Assembly (NCBI GenBank): GCA_003820635.1
Contig: RPOS01000044.1
Location: 1 to 21,612 of the forward strand
From: Verrucomicrobiaceae bacterium
Lineage (GTDB): Bacteria; Verrucomicrobiota; Verrucomicrobiae; Verrucomicrobiales; Akkermansiaceae
DNA: 21,612 nucleotides
Direction of reading: 5' to 3'
A model generated the notes under the pieces. The model made no database searches and was not told the DNA's origin. It saw only the letters and a list, made by a program, of their open reading frames with translations. Made by a program: the position numbers and the translations under genes. Positions 8,643 to 15,394 of this stretch are shown piece after piece. Position 1 is the first letter of the stretch. Each line of letters begins with the position of its first letter.

Positions 8643-9322
8643 TTTTTCCGGAGTCTTCGGCTGCAAGGCGATGTCCAGCATCCGCAGCTTGCCGTCCGCA
8701 TCGATCTCCAGCATGAGCGATTGATAGGGCGGAAATACCAGTGTGGTTTCCACCGTGGTCTTGCCCGTGTGGATGCGCGCCGGGATGCGGTGGTTTTGTG
8801 TGGTCAGCGACTGGCCGTAAGCCAGCGGATGGGCGAAGAAAATGACATGCGTTCCCTTGTCCACCCGGGACCAGTAATCCGGCAGATCCTCACCTTCGAC
8901 CAAGGGCGGGTGGGTGGAGGTTTTTGCGAACGATTCGGAAACATTGGGCAGTGCGCACAGCGCATCAAGATCCGCAGCGAACTGCGCCGTCTTGATTTTC
9001 CCGGCCTGTGCGGGCCGCCGTTTCAAGCACTCCGGCAGTCCGCATCCTCCTCCGGCACCTGGCTGTCGCCGTAGGGCCAGGCCATGCCGAAGGTGAAATC
9101 ACACCGCAGGCCGAGTCCCTCCTCACTGCGCTTGGCGTGGCCGACGATGCGCGACCACCCCGGGGACAGTCACCACCAGCGCGTCATCGGCCGCGAATCG
9201 GGCAGGAAATGCCGCGGCATGGAGCTTTCTGCGGCGTGCGGATTTTCCGCTGGTGATGCGGCTGGCCCGGCGGCGGCATCCGCGAGCGGCAAGGCGGCGG
9301 ATACGGCGGAGGGGCTTTTCAT
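8625..9322 (-). pseudogene. Decayed GH106-like (alpha-L-rhamnosidase type) glycoside hydrolase
   Basis: The minus strand holds three protein-like pieces in family order. From an ATG at 9322 comes a poor leader, then PDSRPMTRWW, cut by a TGA at 9170-9172 where relatives have a third Trp. The same frame continues with IVGHAKRSEEGLGLRCDFTF followed by GMAWPYGDSQVPEEDA, resembling the LGLxxDxTxGxxWPxGD block near the N-terminus of GH106-like enzymes, and stops at 9023-9025. A second frame then runs from about 9026 to 8625 and resembles a C-terminal end (LPDYWSRVDKGTHVIFFAHP, later YGQS). About 230 codons remain of an enzyme usually near 1000 residues, so most of the catalytic middle is gone. GH106 assignment rests on remembered motifs, not a search. 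The end overlaps tpiA by 18 bases. An intact enzyme would have been exported and have cut rhamnose-type glycosides. Confidence 0.72.
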
Positions 9323-9405
9323 GGCCCTTGGATCAGCTTCATGCGGGAATCGGACAAGCGCTGTCAAGCTCCTGCGGGAGCCGGAAAATTTGGACGAAAA
9401 AATCC

Positions 9406-9434
9406 TTGCCAAGCCCTGCCCGGTGGCGTTCCTT
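9406..9434 (+). promoter_or_regulatory. Possible promoter of tRNA-Glu
   Basis: TTGCCA at 9406-9411 is followed after 17 bases by TTCCTT (9429-9434). The start of transcription would fall near 9441, about 15 bases before the mature tRNA 5' end. The -35 is reasonable and the -10 weak. The stretch between the pseudogene start (9322) and this site shows nothing else I can name. Confidence 0.3.
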
Positions 9435-9455
9435 TCCGCCCGCACCGCGACCAAC

Positions 9456-9530
9456 GACCCGTTCGTCTATCGGTTAGGACTCCAGATTTTCATTCTGGCA
9501 AGAAGGGTTCGACTCCCTTACGGGTCGCCA
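9456..9530 (+). tRNA. tRNA-Glu (anticodon TTC), CCA encoded
   Basis: The sequence folds into a full cloverleaf of 75 bases. The acceptor stem is GACCCGT (9456-9462) with ACGGGTC, the D stem GTCT/GGAC, the anticodon stem CCAGA/TCTGG with a seven-base loop TTTTCAT that puts TTC at 34-36, and the T arm AAGGG-TTCGACT-CCCTT. The variable region has four bases as in other bacterial tRNA-Glu. The discriminator G is followed by a genomically encoded CCA. The anticodon reads GAA/GAG. The D loop contains the GGTTAGGA segment common in tRNA-Glu. An intrinsic terminator follows after ten bases. Confidence 0.97.
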
Positions 9531-9540
9531 TTTTTTACAG

Positions 9541-9567
9541 GCCTCCGCCCCAAGCGGGGGCTTTTTT
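9541..9567 (+). terminator. Rho-independent terminator after tRNA-Glu
   Basis: GCCTCCGC and GCGGGGGC form an 8-bp GC-rich stem (one G-T pair) around a CCCAA loop, followed at once by six T residues (9562-9567). It begins ten bases after the tRNA CCA end and ends only 25 bases before the panB start codon, so it could also limit or attenuate panB expression if panB is read from the tRNA promoter. Confidence 0.9.
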
Positions 9568-9592
9568 GGTTCAGGACAGCCGCTCATCCGCC

Positions 9593-10360
9593 GTGACCGC
9601 CCAGCAAAAAGCCGATGCTCTCCGCGCCCGCAAGGGTGGGCGGCCGATCTCCGCGCTCACCGCTTACGATTACCCCATGGCCCGGCTGCTGGATGAAGCC
9701 GGCGTGGATGTCCTGCTCGTCGGCGATTCGCTGGGCATGGTGGTCCTCGGGTTTCCGGACACCACCCACGTCACGCTCTCCCACATGCTCCACCACGTGG
9801 CGGCCGTGGCCCGTGCGAATCCCGCCGCGCTCATCATTGGCGACCTGCCGATCCATACCTACGACACTCCCGGGCAGGCGCTGGAAACCGCCCGCAAACT
9901 CGTCGCCGCCGGGGCCGAGGCGGTGAAGCTCGAAGGCGGCATCCGCCAGGCGGAAAAAGTCCGCGCCATCACAAGCGCCGGTATTCCGGTGATTGGGCAT
10001 CTTGGCATGCTGCCGCAGCGCGTGCTGGAGGAAGGCGGCTACCGCAAAAAGGGCAAAACCCCGGAGCAGGCCGAGGCCATCCGCGAGGGTGCCGAGGCGC
10101 TCATCGGAGCCGGGGTTTCCGCGATTGTTTTCGAATCCGTCATTCCGGCCACCGCGGCGCAGCTCACCAGGGAACTCGCAGTGCCGATCATCGGCATCGG
10201 CTGTGGGGATGGCACTTGCGACGGGGAAATCGCCGTGATCACGGATCTGCTGGGTTCTTTTCCATGGTTCGTGCCGCCCTTCGCCCGGCCGGAGGCGGAC
10301 GTCGCGGCCGCCACGCGCACGGCGGTGGAGCGCTACGTGGCACGCGTCTGCGGGCGCTGA
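9593..10360 (+). CDS. panB: 3-methyl-2-oxobutanoate hydroxymethyltransferase (ketopantoate hydroxymethyltransferase)
   Basis: A 255-residue cytosolic enzyme of pantothenate/CoA synthesis; it adds a hydroxymethyl group from methylene-tetrahydrofolate to 2-oxoisovalerate. With the GTG at 9593 as start, the residues line up with the E. coli numbering as I recall it: metal ligands Asp45 (VGDSLG), Asp84 (IGDLP) and Glu114, Lys112 in VKLEGG, and the catalytic Glu181 in VFESV. This supports the GTG start even though the frame is open upstream through the tRNA. IGHLGMLPQ (134-142) and IIGIGCG (199-205) are also typical. No Shine-Dalgarno or separate promoter fits between the terminator and the start. 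It converges on bioF with a 17-base gap. panC and panD are not in the window. Confidence 0.95.
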   Translation: MTAQQKADALRARKGGRPISALTAYDYPMARLLDEAGVDVLLVGDSLGMVVLGFPDTTHVTLSHMLHHVAAVARANPAALIIGDLPIHTYDTPGQALETARKLVAAGAEAVKLEGGIRQAEKVRAITSAGIPVIGHLGMLPQRVLEEGGYRKKGKTPEQAEAIREGAEALIGAGVSAIVFESVIPATAAQLTRELAVPIIGIGCGDGTCDGEIAVITDLLGSFPWFVPPFARPEADVAAATRTAVERYVARVCGR

Positions 10361-10377
10361 GAAACAACTCTCCGCCA

Positions 10378-11517
10378 TCAGAGCGGGACGAGCGTGGCCT
10401 CAAGCGCCGCTTTCAACGCGGCGATGGCCTCCGGCGGGTGCGCTGCCGATAGGCTGATGCGCAGGCGGGCCGAACCGCGTGGCACGGTGGGAAAACGGAT
10501 GGCCGGCACCATGAAACCGGTATCCGCCAGCGCGGCGGCGGCGGACAAGGCGGCTTCGTTGGTGCCCAGAACGCGCGGAATAACCGGCGTGGGGGAATCG
10601 GCTATCCGCGCGATGTTTTCCCGCAGTTTGGCACGCAGCGCGGCTCCTTCGTCCGAGCGGATCAGCGTGAGGGAGTGGAGTGCCGCATGGGCTAGCGCCG
10701 GTGGCGGCGCGGTGGAATAAATGAACGGCCGGGCGCGGTTGACGAGCAGGTCGATCCACTCTCGCGACGCGGCGACGTAGCCGCCGGAAAGCCCGGCGGC
10801 CTTGCTCAGCGTGCCCATCTGGAAGGTGACGCGCTGCTGGAGGCCTTCGCGTTCCGCCAGGCCCATGCCGTGGCTGCCGAGCACGCCGAAGCCATGCGCC
10901 TCGTCCAGCAGCAGCAGCGCGCCGTGGTTTTCTGTTAGATCAACGATTTCCCGCAGCGGGCAGAGGTCCCCGTCCATGCTGAAGACCGACTCGGTGGCGA
11001 CGAGGATCCGCGCGTGAGGTTCCTTGGCGCGGATGGAGGAAAGCAGGCGTGCGAGCTTGTGGAGATCGTTGTGGGGAAAGACGCGCAGCGTGGCGCCGGA
11101 AAGCCGCGCGGCATCCACAAGGCAGGCGTGGCAAAGTTTATCTAACAAAACAAAATCCCCCTTGCCGGCCACGGCGGGGATCACGCCGAGCGAGGTGGCG
11201 AAGCCGGAGGAGAAAACAAGTGCCGCCGCGGTCTGCTTGGCCTCCGCCAGCGCTTCTTCCAGCAAGCGATGCGGTGGCAGCGTGCCACAGACGAGCCGCG
11301 AGGCGGCCGCGCCCGCGCCGAAGCGCCGGACGCCCTCGATCAATGCCGCCTCGATCTCCGGATGGCGGGCGAGGCCGAGGTAGTCATTGGAGGCGAAGTT
11401 CCACATCGCGCGTCCGCCACGGGAAACACGAGGGCCGGCGGGCGAGTCGAGCGGCTGGAGCCCGCGCAACAATCCCTCCGCCTGGAGTTTCCGCAGTTCC
11501 TCGGCGGGGCTGTGCAT
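10378..11517 (-). CDS. bioF: 8-amino-7-oxononanoate synthase (alpha-oxoamine synthase family)
   Basis: A 379-residue PLP enzyme that condenses pimeloyl-thioester with L-alanine, the first committed step of biotin ring assembly. It shows FASNDYLGLA (41-50), the Gly-rich GAGAAASRLVCGT (67-79), DKLCHA with the PLP-stacking His130, DEAHGFGVLG (205-214) and the Schiff-base lysine Lys239 in GTLSKAAGLSGGY. The length matches BioF. The close relatives Kbl and HemA/ALAS share these motifs; the N-terminal form (about 40 residues before FASNDYLG) and the isolated biosynthetic setting favour BioF but do not prove it. The start ATG at 11517 lies 15 bases after the stop of the carboxypeptidase gene, so it is probably co-transcribed with an envelope gene rather than with other bio genes, none of which are nearby. 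Confidence 0.87.
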   Translation of the reverse strand: MHSPAEELRKLQAEGLLRGLQPLDSPAGPRVSRGGRAMWNFASNDYLGLARHPEIEAALIEGVRRFGAGAAASRLVCGTLPPHRLLEEALAEAKQTAAALVFSSGFATSLGVIPAVAGKGDFVLLDKLCHACLVDAARLSGATLRVFPHNDLHKLARLLSSIRAKEPHARILVATESVFSMDGDLCPLREIVDLTENHGALLLLDEAHGFGVLGSHGMGLAEREGLQQRVTFQMGTLSKAAGLSGGYVAASREWIDLLVNRARPFIYSTAPPPALAHAALHSLTLIRSDEGAALRAKLRENIARIADSPTPVIPRVLGTNEAALSAAAALADTGFMVPAIRFPTVPRGSARLRISLSAAHPPEAIAALKAALEATLVPL

Positions 11518-11532
11518 GGCGCGGGCGGGAGA

Positions 11533-12462
11533 TCAGGCACCGGCCTCCGGACGCTCCAAGGCCCAGCGCAGCAGTTTGCTGGAATCGTTCCAGATGTTCG
11601 GCGAGTTGGACTTGAGCACCACCACGATCACCGAGCGGCCGTTGAGCGTGCCGGTGGACACCAGGCAGCGGCCGGAGGCATTGGTGGTGCCGGTTTTCAT
11701 GCCATCGCAATACGGCAGGGTCTTGAGCACCTTGTTGGTGTTTTCCAGCACGCGGGTGCGGCCGTTGTTGTAGCGGAAAGTAAAGGCCTTGGTGGAGGTG
11801 TAGGAGCGCATCAACGGGCTGCGGTAGGCGGCGCGCGCGGCGATGGCCATGTCGCGGGCGGTCGAATATTGGCCGGGCTCGGTGAGGCCGTGAGGATTCT
11901 TGAAATTCGAGTTGCGCATGCCCAGCGAGGCGGCCTTGTGGTTCATCATCGCGGCGAAGCTTTCCTGACTGCCGCCCACGTCGCGGGCCAGGGCGCGGCC
12001 CACGTCGTTGGCGCTTTTGACCATCAGCACCTTGAGCAGTTCGCGGCGGGTGTATTGCTCGCCGGCCTTGAGTCCCAGCTTGGTGGGCTCGCAGGCAGCG
12101 TCGCTGGCGGCAATCTGCACGGGCTTGTCGATGTTTCCGGAATCCAGCACGCAAAGCGCGGTGATGATTTTCTGGGTGCTGGCCACGGCGCGCGGCACAT
12201 CCGCATTCTTGGCATAAAGCACGCGGCCGCTGCGGTAATCCACCACGATGGCGCTTTCCCCGGCGATGGGCGGCGGCGGTGTGCGCGGGATGGCTGCCAC
12301 CCGCACGGGCTCGGCCTCGGGGCTGCGGCTCACCGGTTGCCGGTAAGGCTCGCCGCGCGGAGTGGCGCGCGGGGGTGGATTGCCGCCGCAGGAGGTGATC
12401 AGCGCCGCCGTGAAGGCGAGGGGCAGCAGACGGACACAGAACATTCTGAACATGAGCGGCAT
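11533..12462 (-). CDS. D-alanyl-D-alanine carboxypeptidase, S11 family, predicted lipoprotein
   Basis: A 309-residue penicillin-binding protein of the PBP5/6/7 type. The active-site motifs are all present: STQK with Ser95 and Lys98, SAN at 150-152, and KTG at 256-258 (GMKTGTTNASGRC). It trims the terminal D-Ala of peptidoglycan peptides outside the cytoplasmic membrane. The N-terminus has a hydrophobic leader ending in LITSC, so Cys25 is a probable lipidation site; a Pro/Arg-rich linker (26-66) precedes the catalytic domain. The usual C-terminal beta-domain and amphipathic anchor of PBP5 are missing, consistent with PBP7/DacF-like short forms and lipid anchoring. ATG codons at residues 4 and 7 are possible alternative starts. 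It follows the 12520-12888 lipoprotein gene by 57 bases and precedes bioF by 15. Confidence 0.93.
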   Translation of the reverse strand: MPLMFRMFCVRLLPLAFTAALITSCGGNPPPRATPRGEPYRQPVSRSPEAEPVRVAAIPRTPPPPIAGESAIVVDYRSGRVLYAKNADVPRAVASTQKIITALCVLDSGNIDKPVQIAASDAACEPTKLGLKAGEQYTRRELLKVLMVKSANDVGRALARDVGGSQESFAAMMNHKAASLGMRNSNFKNPHGLTEPGQYSTARDMAIAARAAYRSPLMRSYTSTKAFTFRYNNGRTRVLENTNKVLKTLPYCDGMKTGTTNASGRCLVSTGTLNGRSVIVVVLKSNSPNIWNDSSKLLRWALERPEAGA

Positions 12463-12519
12463 GATCGTTGGGAATGGCCGATTATCAAGCCGGGAATGGC
12501 ATGGTTAGAGGCGCGGGGC

Positions 12520-12888
12520 TCAGGGCATGCGCGGCGGCAACAGGCTGCCATCCAGATCGCTGCCTGCCTCGGGAAGCGTCGGTTCCACGAAGTCCACCGG
12601 CCCTCCAAAGATCCAGAAACCTGTCCTGCGCTGCTTGCGGTAGGCCATGGCGCGCTCCTGGCCGCTGGGCAGGTCCTTGAGATCCTTCTCGCGAACTTCG
12701 ACGACCTTGATGCGCTGCCCCGGCAGAATGCGTGCGATGGGGGTGTCGCTCAGATCCGGCAGCTTGGCGAGAGTTGTGACTTTCTCGGCGGTGGCTGAGG
12801 TGGTTTTCCGGATCGCGGCACACGAGCCCAGCGTGCAAACGGCCGTGCCGACCAGAAACATTGTTTTGGCGAGTGCCATGGCTTTCAT
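12520..12888 (-). CDS. Hypothetical lipoprotein, 122 residues
   Basis: I do not recognise the family. The leader MKAMALAKTMFLVGTAVCTL runs into a GSC lipobox with Cys23 as the likely lipidated residue. The mature part has a helical stretch rich in Ala/Thr/Lys, then a strand-rich segment (PIARILPGQRIKVVEVREKD) suggestive of a small beta domain. It ends in an aromatic patch (TGFWIFGGPVDF) and a short acidic/Pro tail. The start ATG at 12888 is preceded by GGAG with six bases of spacing, the only clear Shine-Dalgarno in the window; this choice is better than the open codons back to 12936. It probably leads the transcript to the carboxypeptidase and bioF, which points to an envelope role. Confidence 0.82.
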   Translation of the reverse strand: MKAMALAKTMFLVGTAVCTLGSCAAIRKTTSATAEKVTTLAKLPDLSDTPIARILPGQRIKVVEVREKDLKDLPSGQERAMAYRKQRRTGFWIFGGPVDFVEPTLPEAGSDLDGSLLPPRMP

Positions 12889-12907
12889 GGGTAACTCCGA
12901 CTTTTGA

Positions 12908-12935
12908 AAGATAACATCTGGAGAAATGCTGTCCA
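12908..12935 (-). promoter_or_regulatory. Sigma70-like promoter of the 12520-12888 lipoprotein gene
   Basis: Read on the minus strand, TGGACA (12935-12930) is followed after 16 bases by TATCTT (12913-12908). Both boxes are decent matches. Transcription would begin near 12901, leaving a leader of about 13 bases that contains the GGAG Shine-Dalgarno. The region lies between the end of batD-batE (12958) and the lipoprotein start, and is AT-richer than its surroundings. Confidence 0.45.
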
Positions 12936-12957
12936 CTTTTCGTTTTGGCCCTGAGTT

Positions 12958-15390
12958 TCACGCGCTCTTGCCGTCCGCCTTGGGCTTGCGGATCTTTGGC
13001 GCGGTGGGGGCGGCTTGAGGGATGATTTTCTCGATCGACTCCACCGGCACCCAGCCGCGCGTTTTGGTGGCAAAGGCGACGTATGCCCAGCGGCCGGACT
13101 CACGGATCACCTCGCACAGCGAGCCGGGTGGCGCGTCGATCACCTCCGGCGAGGTGCGCGCGGCTTCCGCATGGAGGATGACATTTTCGCCAACGATGAC
13201 GGCCTGGCGCGCCAGCGGCGCAAACTCGGCATCGCCGGGAAAATACCGCCAGCCGAGGGCTCCGGTGGCGGCCAGCAATGGAGCGATGGCAAGGGCGGCC
13301 ACCGCCAGCGCACGGACGCGGGCCCCGGGCCGGGTGGCTGGGAAAACAAGCACGCCGAGCACGCAGAGCCATGCCCCGCCCCACAAGATGCCTTGCCAGG
13401 TGGAGAGCGGAATGCGGGCCAGCGCGTATTGATATTCCGGCCGGTGGATGGTGATGGAGCCATGCTTGCGCTCGATGAAACGGAGGTTTTGCAGGGATTC
13501 CTGATGGCCGGGATCGCGTGCCAGCGCCCGGCGGTAGTAAAGCGCCGCCTGGCCGGGTGATCCCGCCCGGTAGCAGGCGTTGCCGATGTTGTATAAAACA
13601 TCCGGCGAGAGCATGTCGAAATCGGCGGCTTTGAGCCACAGCGCGATGGCCTCGTCATAACGCGCGGTCTCATAGGCGGCCCGCGCCGCATCGGCCGGGT
13701 TTTCGGCGCGTGCCCGGCCGCTGGTGATTCCTAACAGACCCGCCGCGAGACATGTCAGCGCCGCCTTGCGCAGTTGCCTGAGAATGCTCTCGCGTTTCCT
13801 GGGATCGATGGCGGCCGCGCTGTTCTTGTCCGCGCGGAAGCAGACGGCGTCGCGCTCGGCGAGGATTTCCCGCAGCTCGGGAGCTGGCTGAGGGCCGAGC
13901 CAGCGTTCGATGAAACGGCCGGCTGCCAGCAGAAAGCCGGTGCCCTCCGGGGCTTTCGCCATGCGCTCGATCTCGCGCAGCTCGGCCAGCCGCGCGGATT
14001 TCAACGGATCTTTTTGGAAACGATGGCCATGGCGCATCCACATGGCCCTGGCGATCAGAATGAGCGCGGCCAGCGCGCCGAGCGCATGAAGCAGCCAGCC
14101 GGGAATGCTCCGCGTGGCGGGCAGCGCTGCGCTGGTAATATCTAACAAGCCGAGGATGTCCGTCATGCGTTCCACCGGAGTGGCCAGCGCCTGAGGCGGC
14201 GCGATGCCATCGGCCCGCGGCGCGGCGGCGGGAGTCATCTGCAGCGGAATCGGCTCGCTGGCCACGGTCTTGTAGGCTTTTGCCTTGGGATCGAAATAGA
14301 CGAGTTGGAATGCCGGGACCGCCGGCTTGAGTTCCAGCGGCCTGAGAAACTGCCGGAAGACCGTGGTGCCGGAAAGCTCGCGCCGTTCGTCGCCGCGCGG
14401 CTCGCTGGCGGCGTCATAGAGTTTCCAACCGTCCGGATCCACCGGCTTGGGCGGGCGCAAGGTGTCGAGATTGCCGCTGCCGCTCACCATGATCTCCACG
14501 GGTATCGGGTCTCCCTCCTGCACCTCGGTGAGCCCGGCCCTGACGGTTAGTTTGAAATCGCCCACCGCGTTGTCAAAACCCGCCGGCGCACCGCCGGGCA
14601 GTGGCAGCGATTCGAGCTCCACGCCGGGAACCGTTAGATTAACCTCTTGCGAGACGCGCCGCAGGATGCCCTCCATCACCACCTCCGTGGTGATCAGGCG
14701 CACGGTGGCCGGGCCGATGCCCACCGTGCCGGTGCGGGTGGGGGTGAGCGTGCTCGGATACGCCACCGAGATGTGCGGCCTGCCTAACAGATTCACCTGC
14801 CCCCGCATGGGGCCGGGTTGGAAGCGCCAAGCCGTCACTCCATCGCGCTGGAAATCCGGGATGCCCCAGTCCTCCACGAAGAGGTCCCGCGGCACGAAGA
14901 TCTTGATTTCCACCGGCGTCGTCTCGCCTTCAAAGGGGCGCGGATTCAGCACCCGGAAGGCGCTGGCGTAGCGGAAACGGGTGTTTCCTGCCACCGCCTC
15001 GGACCACTGGAGCTCGTCCGGATCGAACACGGTGAATTCAATCGGCTCGGTGCGGACGGAAACTCCGTCGGCGCTCACCGGGATGCCGGGAATCACATGG
15101 GTGCCAATATCATAACTTGAAACCAGGTATTCGAAGACATGTTCGAGCCGCCGCCCGGGCAGGAGTTTGGTTTGCGGCCCGCGCCCGGCGGGGCGGATTT
15201 CCAAGCCATTGACACCGGGAATCTCGGGAATGGCATCCGGCCGCGTGCCGCTGACGGCCACTTCCAGCAAGGCCTGTTCGCCGCGGGCGAGGAAGCGGGA
15301 GGAAATGCGGCTGCTGGTTTGCGCCGCGGCGTGGATGCCGAAGAGCAGCCATGCGGCGAGAATTCTGTTAGCAATGGAAACTGCGCTCAT
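12958..15390 (-). CDS. BatD-BatE fusion: BatD-like protein with TPR and SH3-like C-terminus
   Basis: An 810-residue protein joining two usually separate Bat proteins. Residues 1-23 are a signal peptide (AAWLLFGIHAAA). Residues 25 to about 390 are the BatD beta-rich region, with a typical repeat near 282-310 (LTVRAGLTEVQEGDPIPVEI). A membrane segment is at 429-450. At 541-562 a second signal-like hydrophobic stretch (ALTCLAAGLLGITSGRARA) marks the joint. TPR helices follow at 566-640 (ARYDEAIALWLKAADF, then DVLYNIGNACYRAG). Two further membrane segments are at about 664-683 and 693-713, and an SH3-like domain at about 727-788 ends with RGWVPVESIEKI, as in BatE. The ATG at 15390 lies four bases after the previous stop; the reading frame upstream of it is an Arg-rich shadow. 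It is the last Bat gene of the operon. Function inferred only by family. Confidence 0.88.
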   Translation of the reverse strand: MSAVSIANRILAAWLLFGIHAAAQTSSRISSRFLARGEQALLEVAVSGTRPDAIPEIPGVNGLEIRPAGRGPQTKLLPGRRLEHVFEYLVSSYDIGTHVIPGIPVSADGVSVRTEPIEFTVFDPDELQWSEAVAGNTRFRYASAFRVLNPRPFEGETTPVEIKIFVPRDLFVEDWGIPDFQRDGVTAWRFQPGPMRGQVNLLGRPHISVAYPSTLTPTRTGTVGIGPATVRLITTEVVMEGILRRVSQEVNLTVPGVELESLPLPGGAPAGFDNAVGDFKLTVRAGLTEVQEGDPIPVEIMVSGSGNLDTLRPPKPVDPDGWKLYDAASEPRGDERRELSGTTVFRQFLRPLELKPAVPAFQLVYFDPKAKAYKTVASEPIPLQMTPAAAPRADGIAPPQALATPVERMTDILGLLDITSAALPATRSIPGWLLHALGALAALILIARAMWMRHGHRFQKDPLKSARLAELREIERMAKAPEGTGFLLAAGRFIERWLGPQPAPELREILAERDAVCFRADKNSAAAIDPRKRESILRQLRKAALTCLAAGLLGITSGRARAENPADAARAAYETARYDEAIALWLKAADFDMLSPDVLYNIGNACYRAGSPGQAALYYRRALARDPGHQESLQNLRFIERKHGSITIHRPEYQYALARIPLSTWQGILWGGAWLCVLGVLVFPATRPGARVRALAVAALAIAPLLAATGALGWRYFPGDAEFAPLARQAVIVGENVILHAEAARTSPEVIDAPPGSLCEVIRESGRWAYVAFATKTRGWVPVESIEKIIPQAAPTAPKIRKPKADGKSA

Positions 15391-15394
15391 GATG

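Noticed and set aside
9170..9172. In-frame TGA as selenocysteine or a programmed stop
   Set aside because: No selenocysteine-type hairpin is evident, the family has Trp here, and other lesions (frame change, missing middle) show simple decay.
12463..12519. Separate promoter or small gene before the carboxypeptidase
   Set aside because: The 57-base gap has no convincing -35/-10 pair, hairpin or reading frame with a start signal.
11269..12798. 509-codon open frame on the plus strand
   Set aside because: It lies antisense to bioF, the carboxypeptidase and a lipoprotein gene, spans their spacers, and its translation has no family motif; long antisense frames are expected at this GC content.
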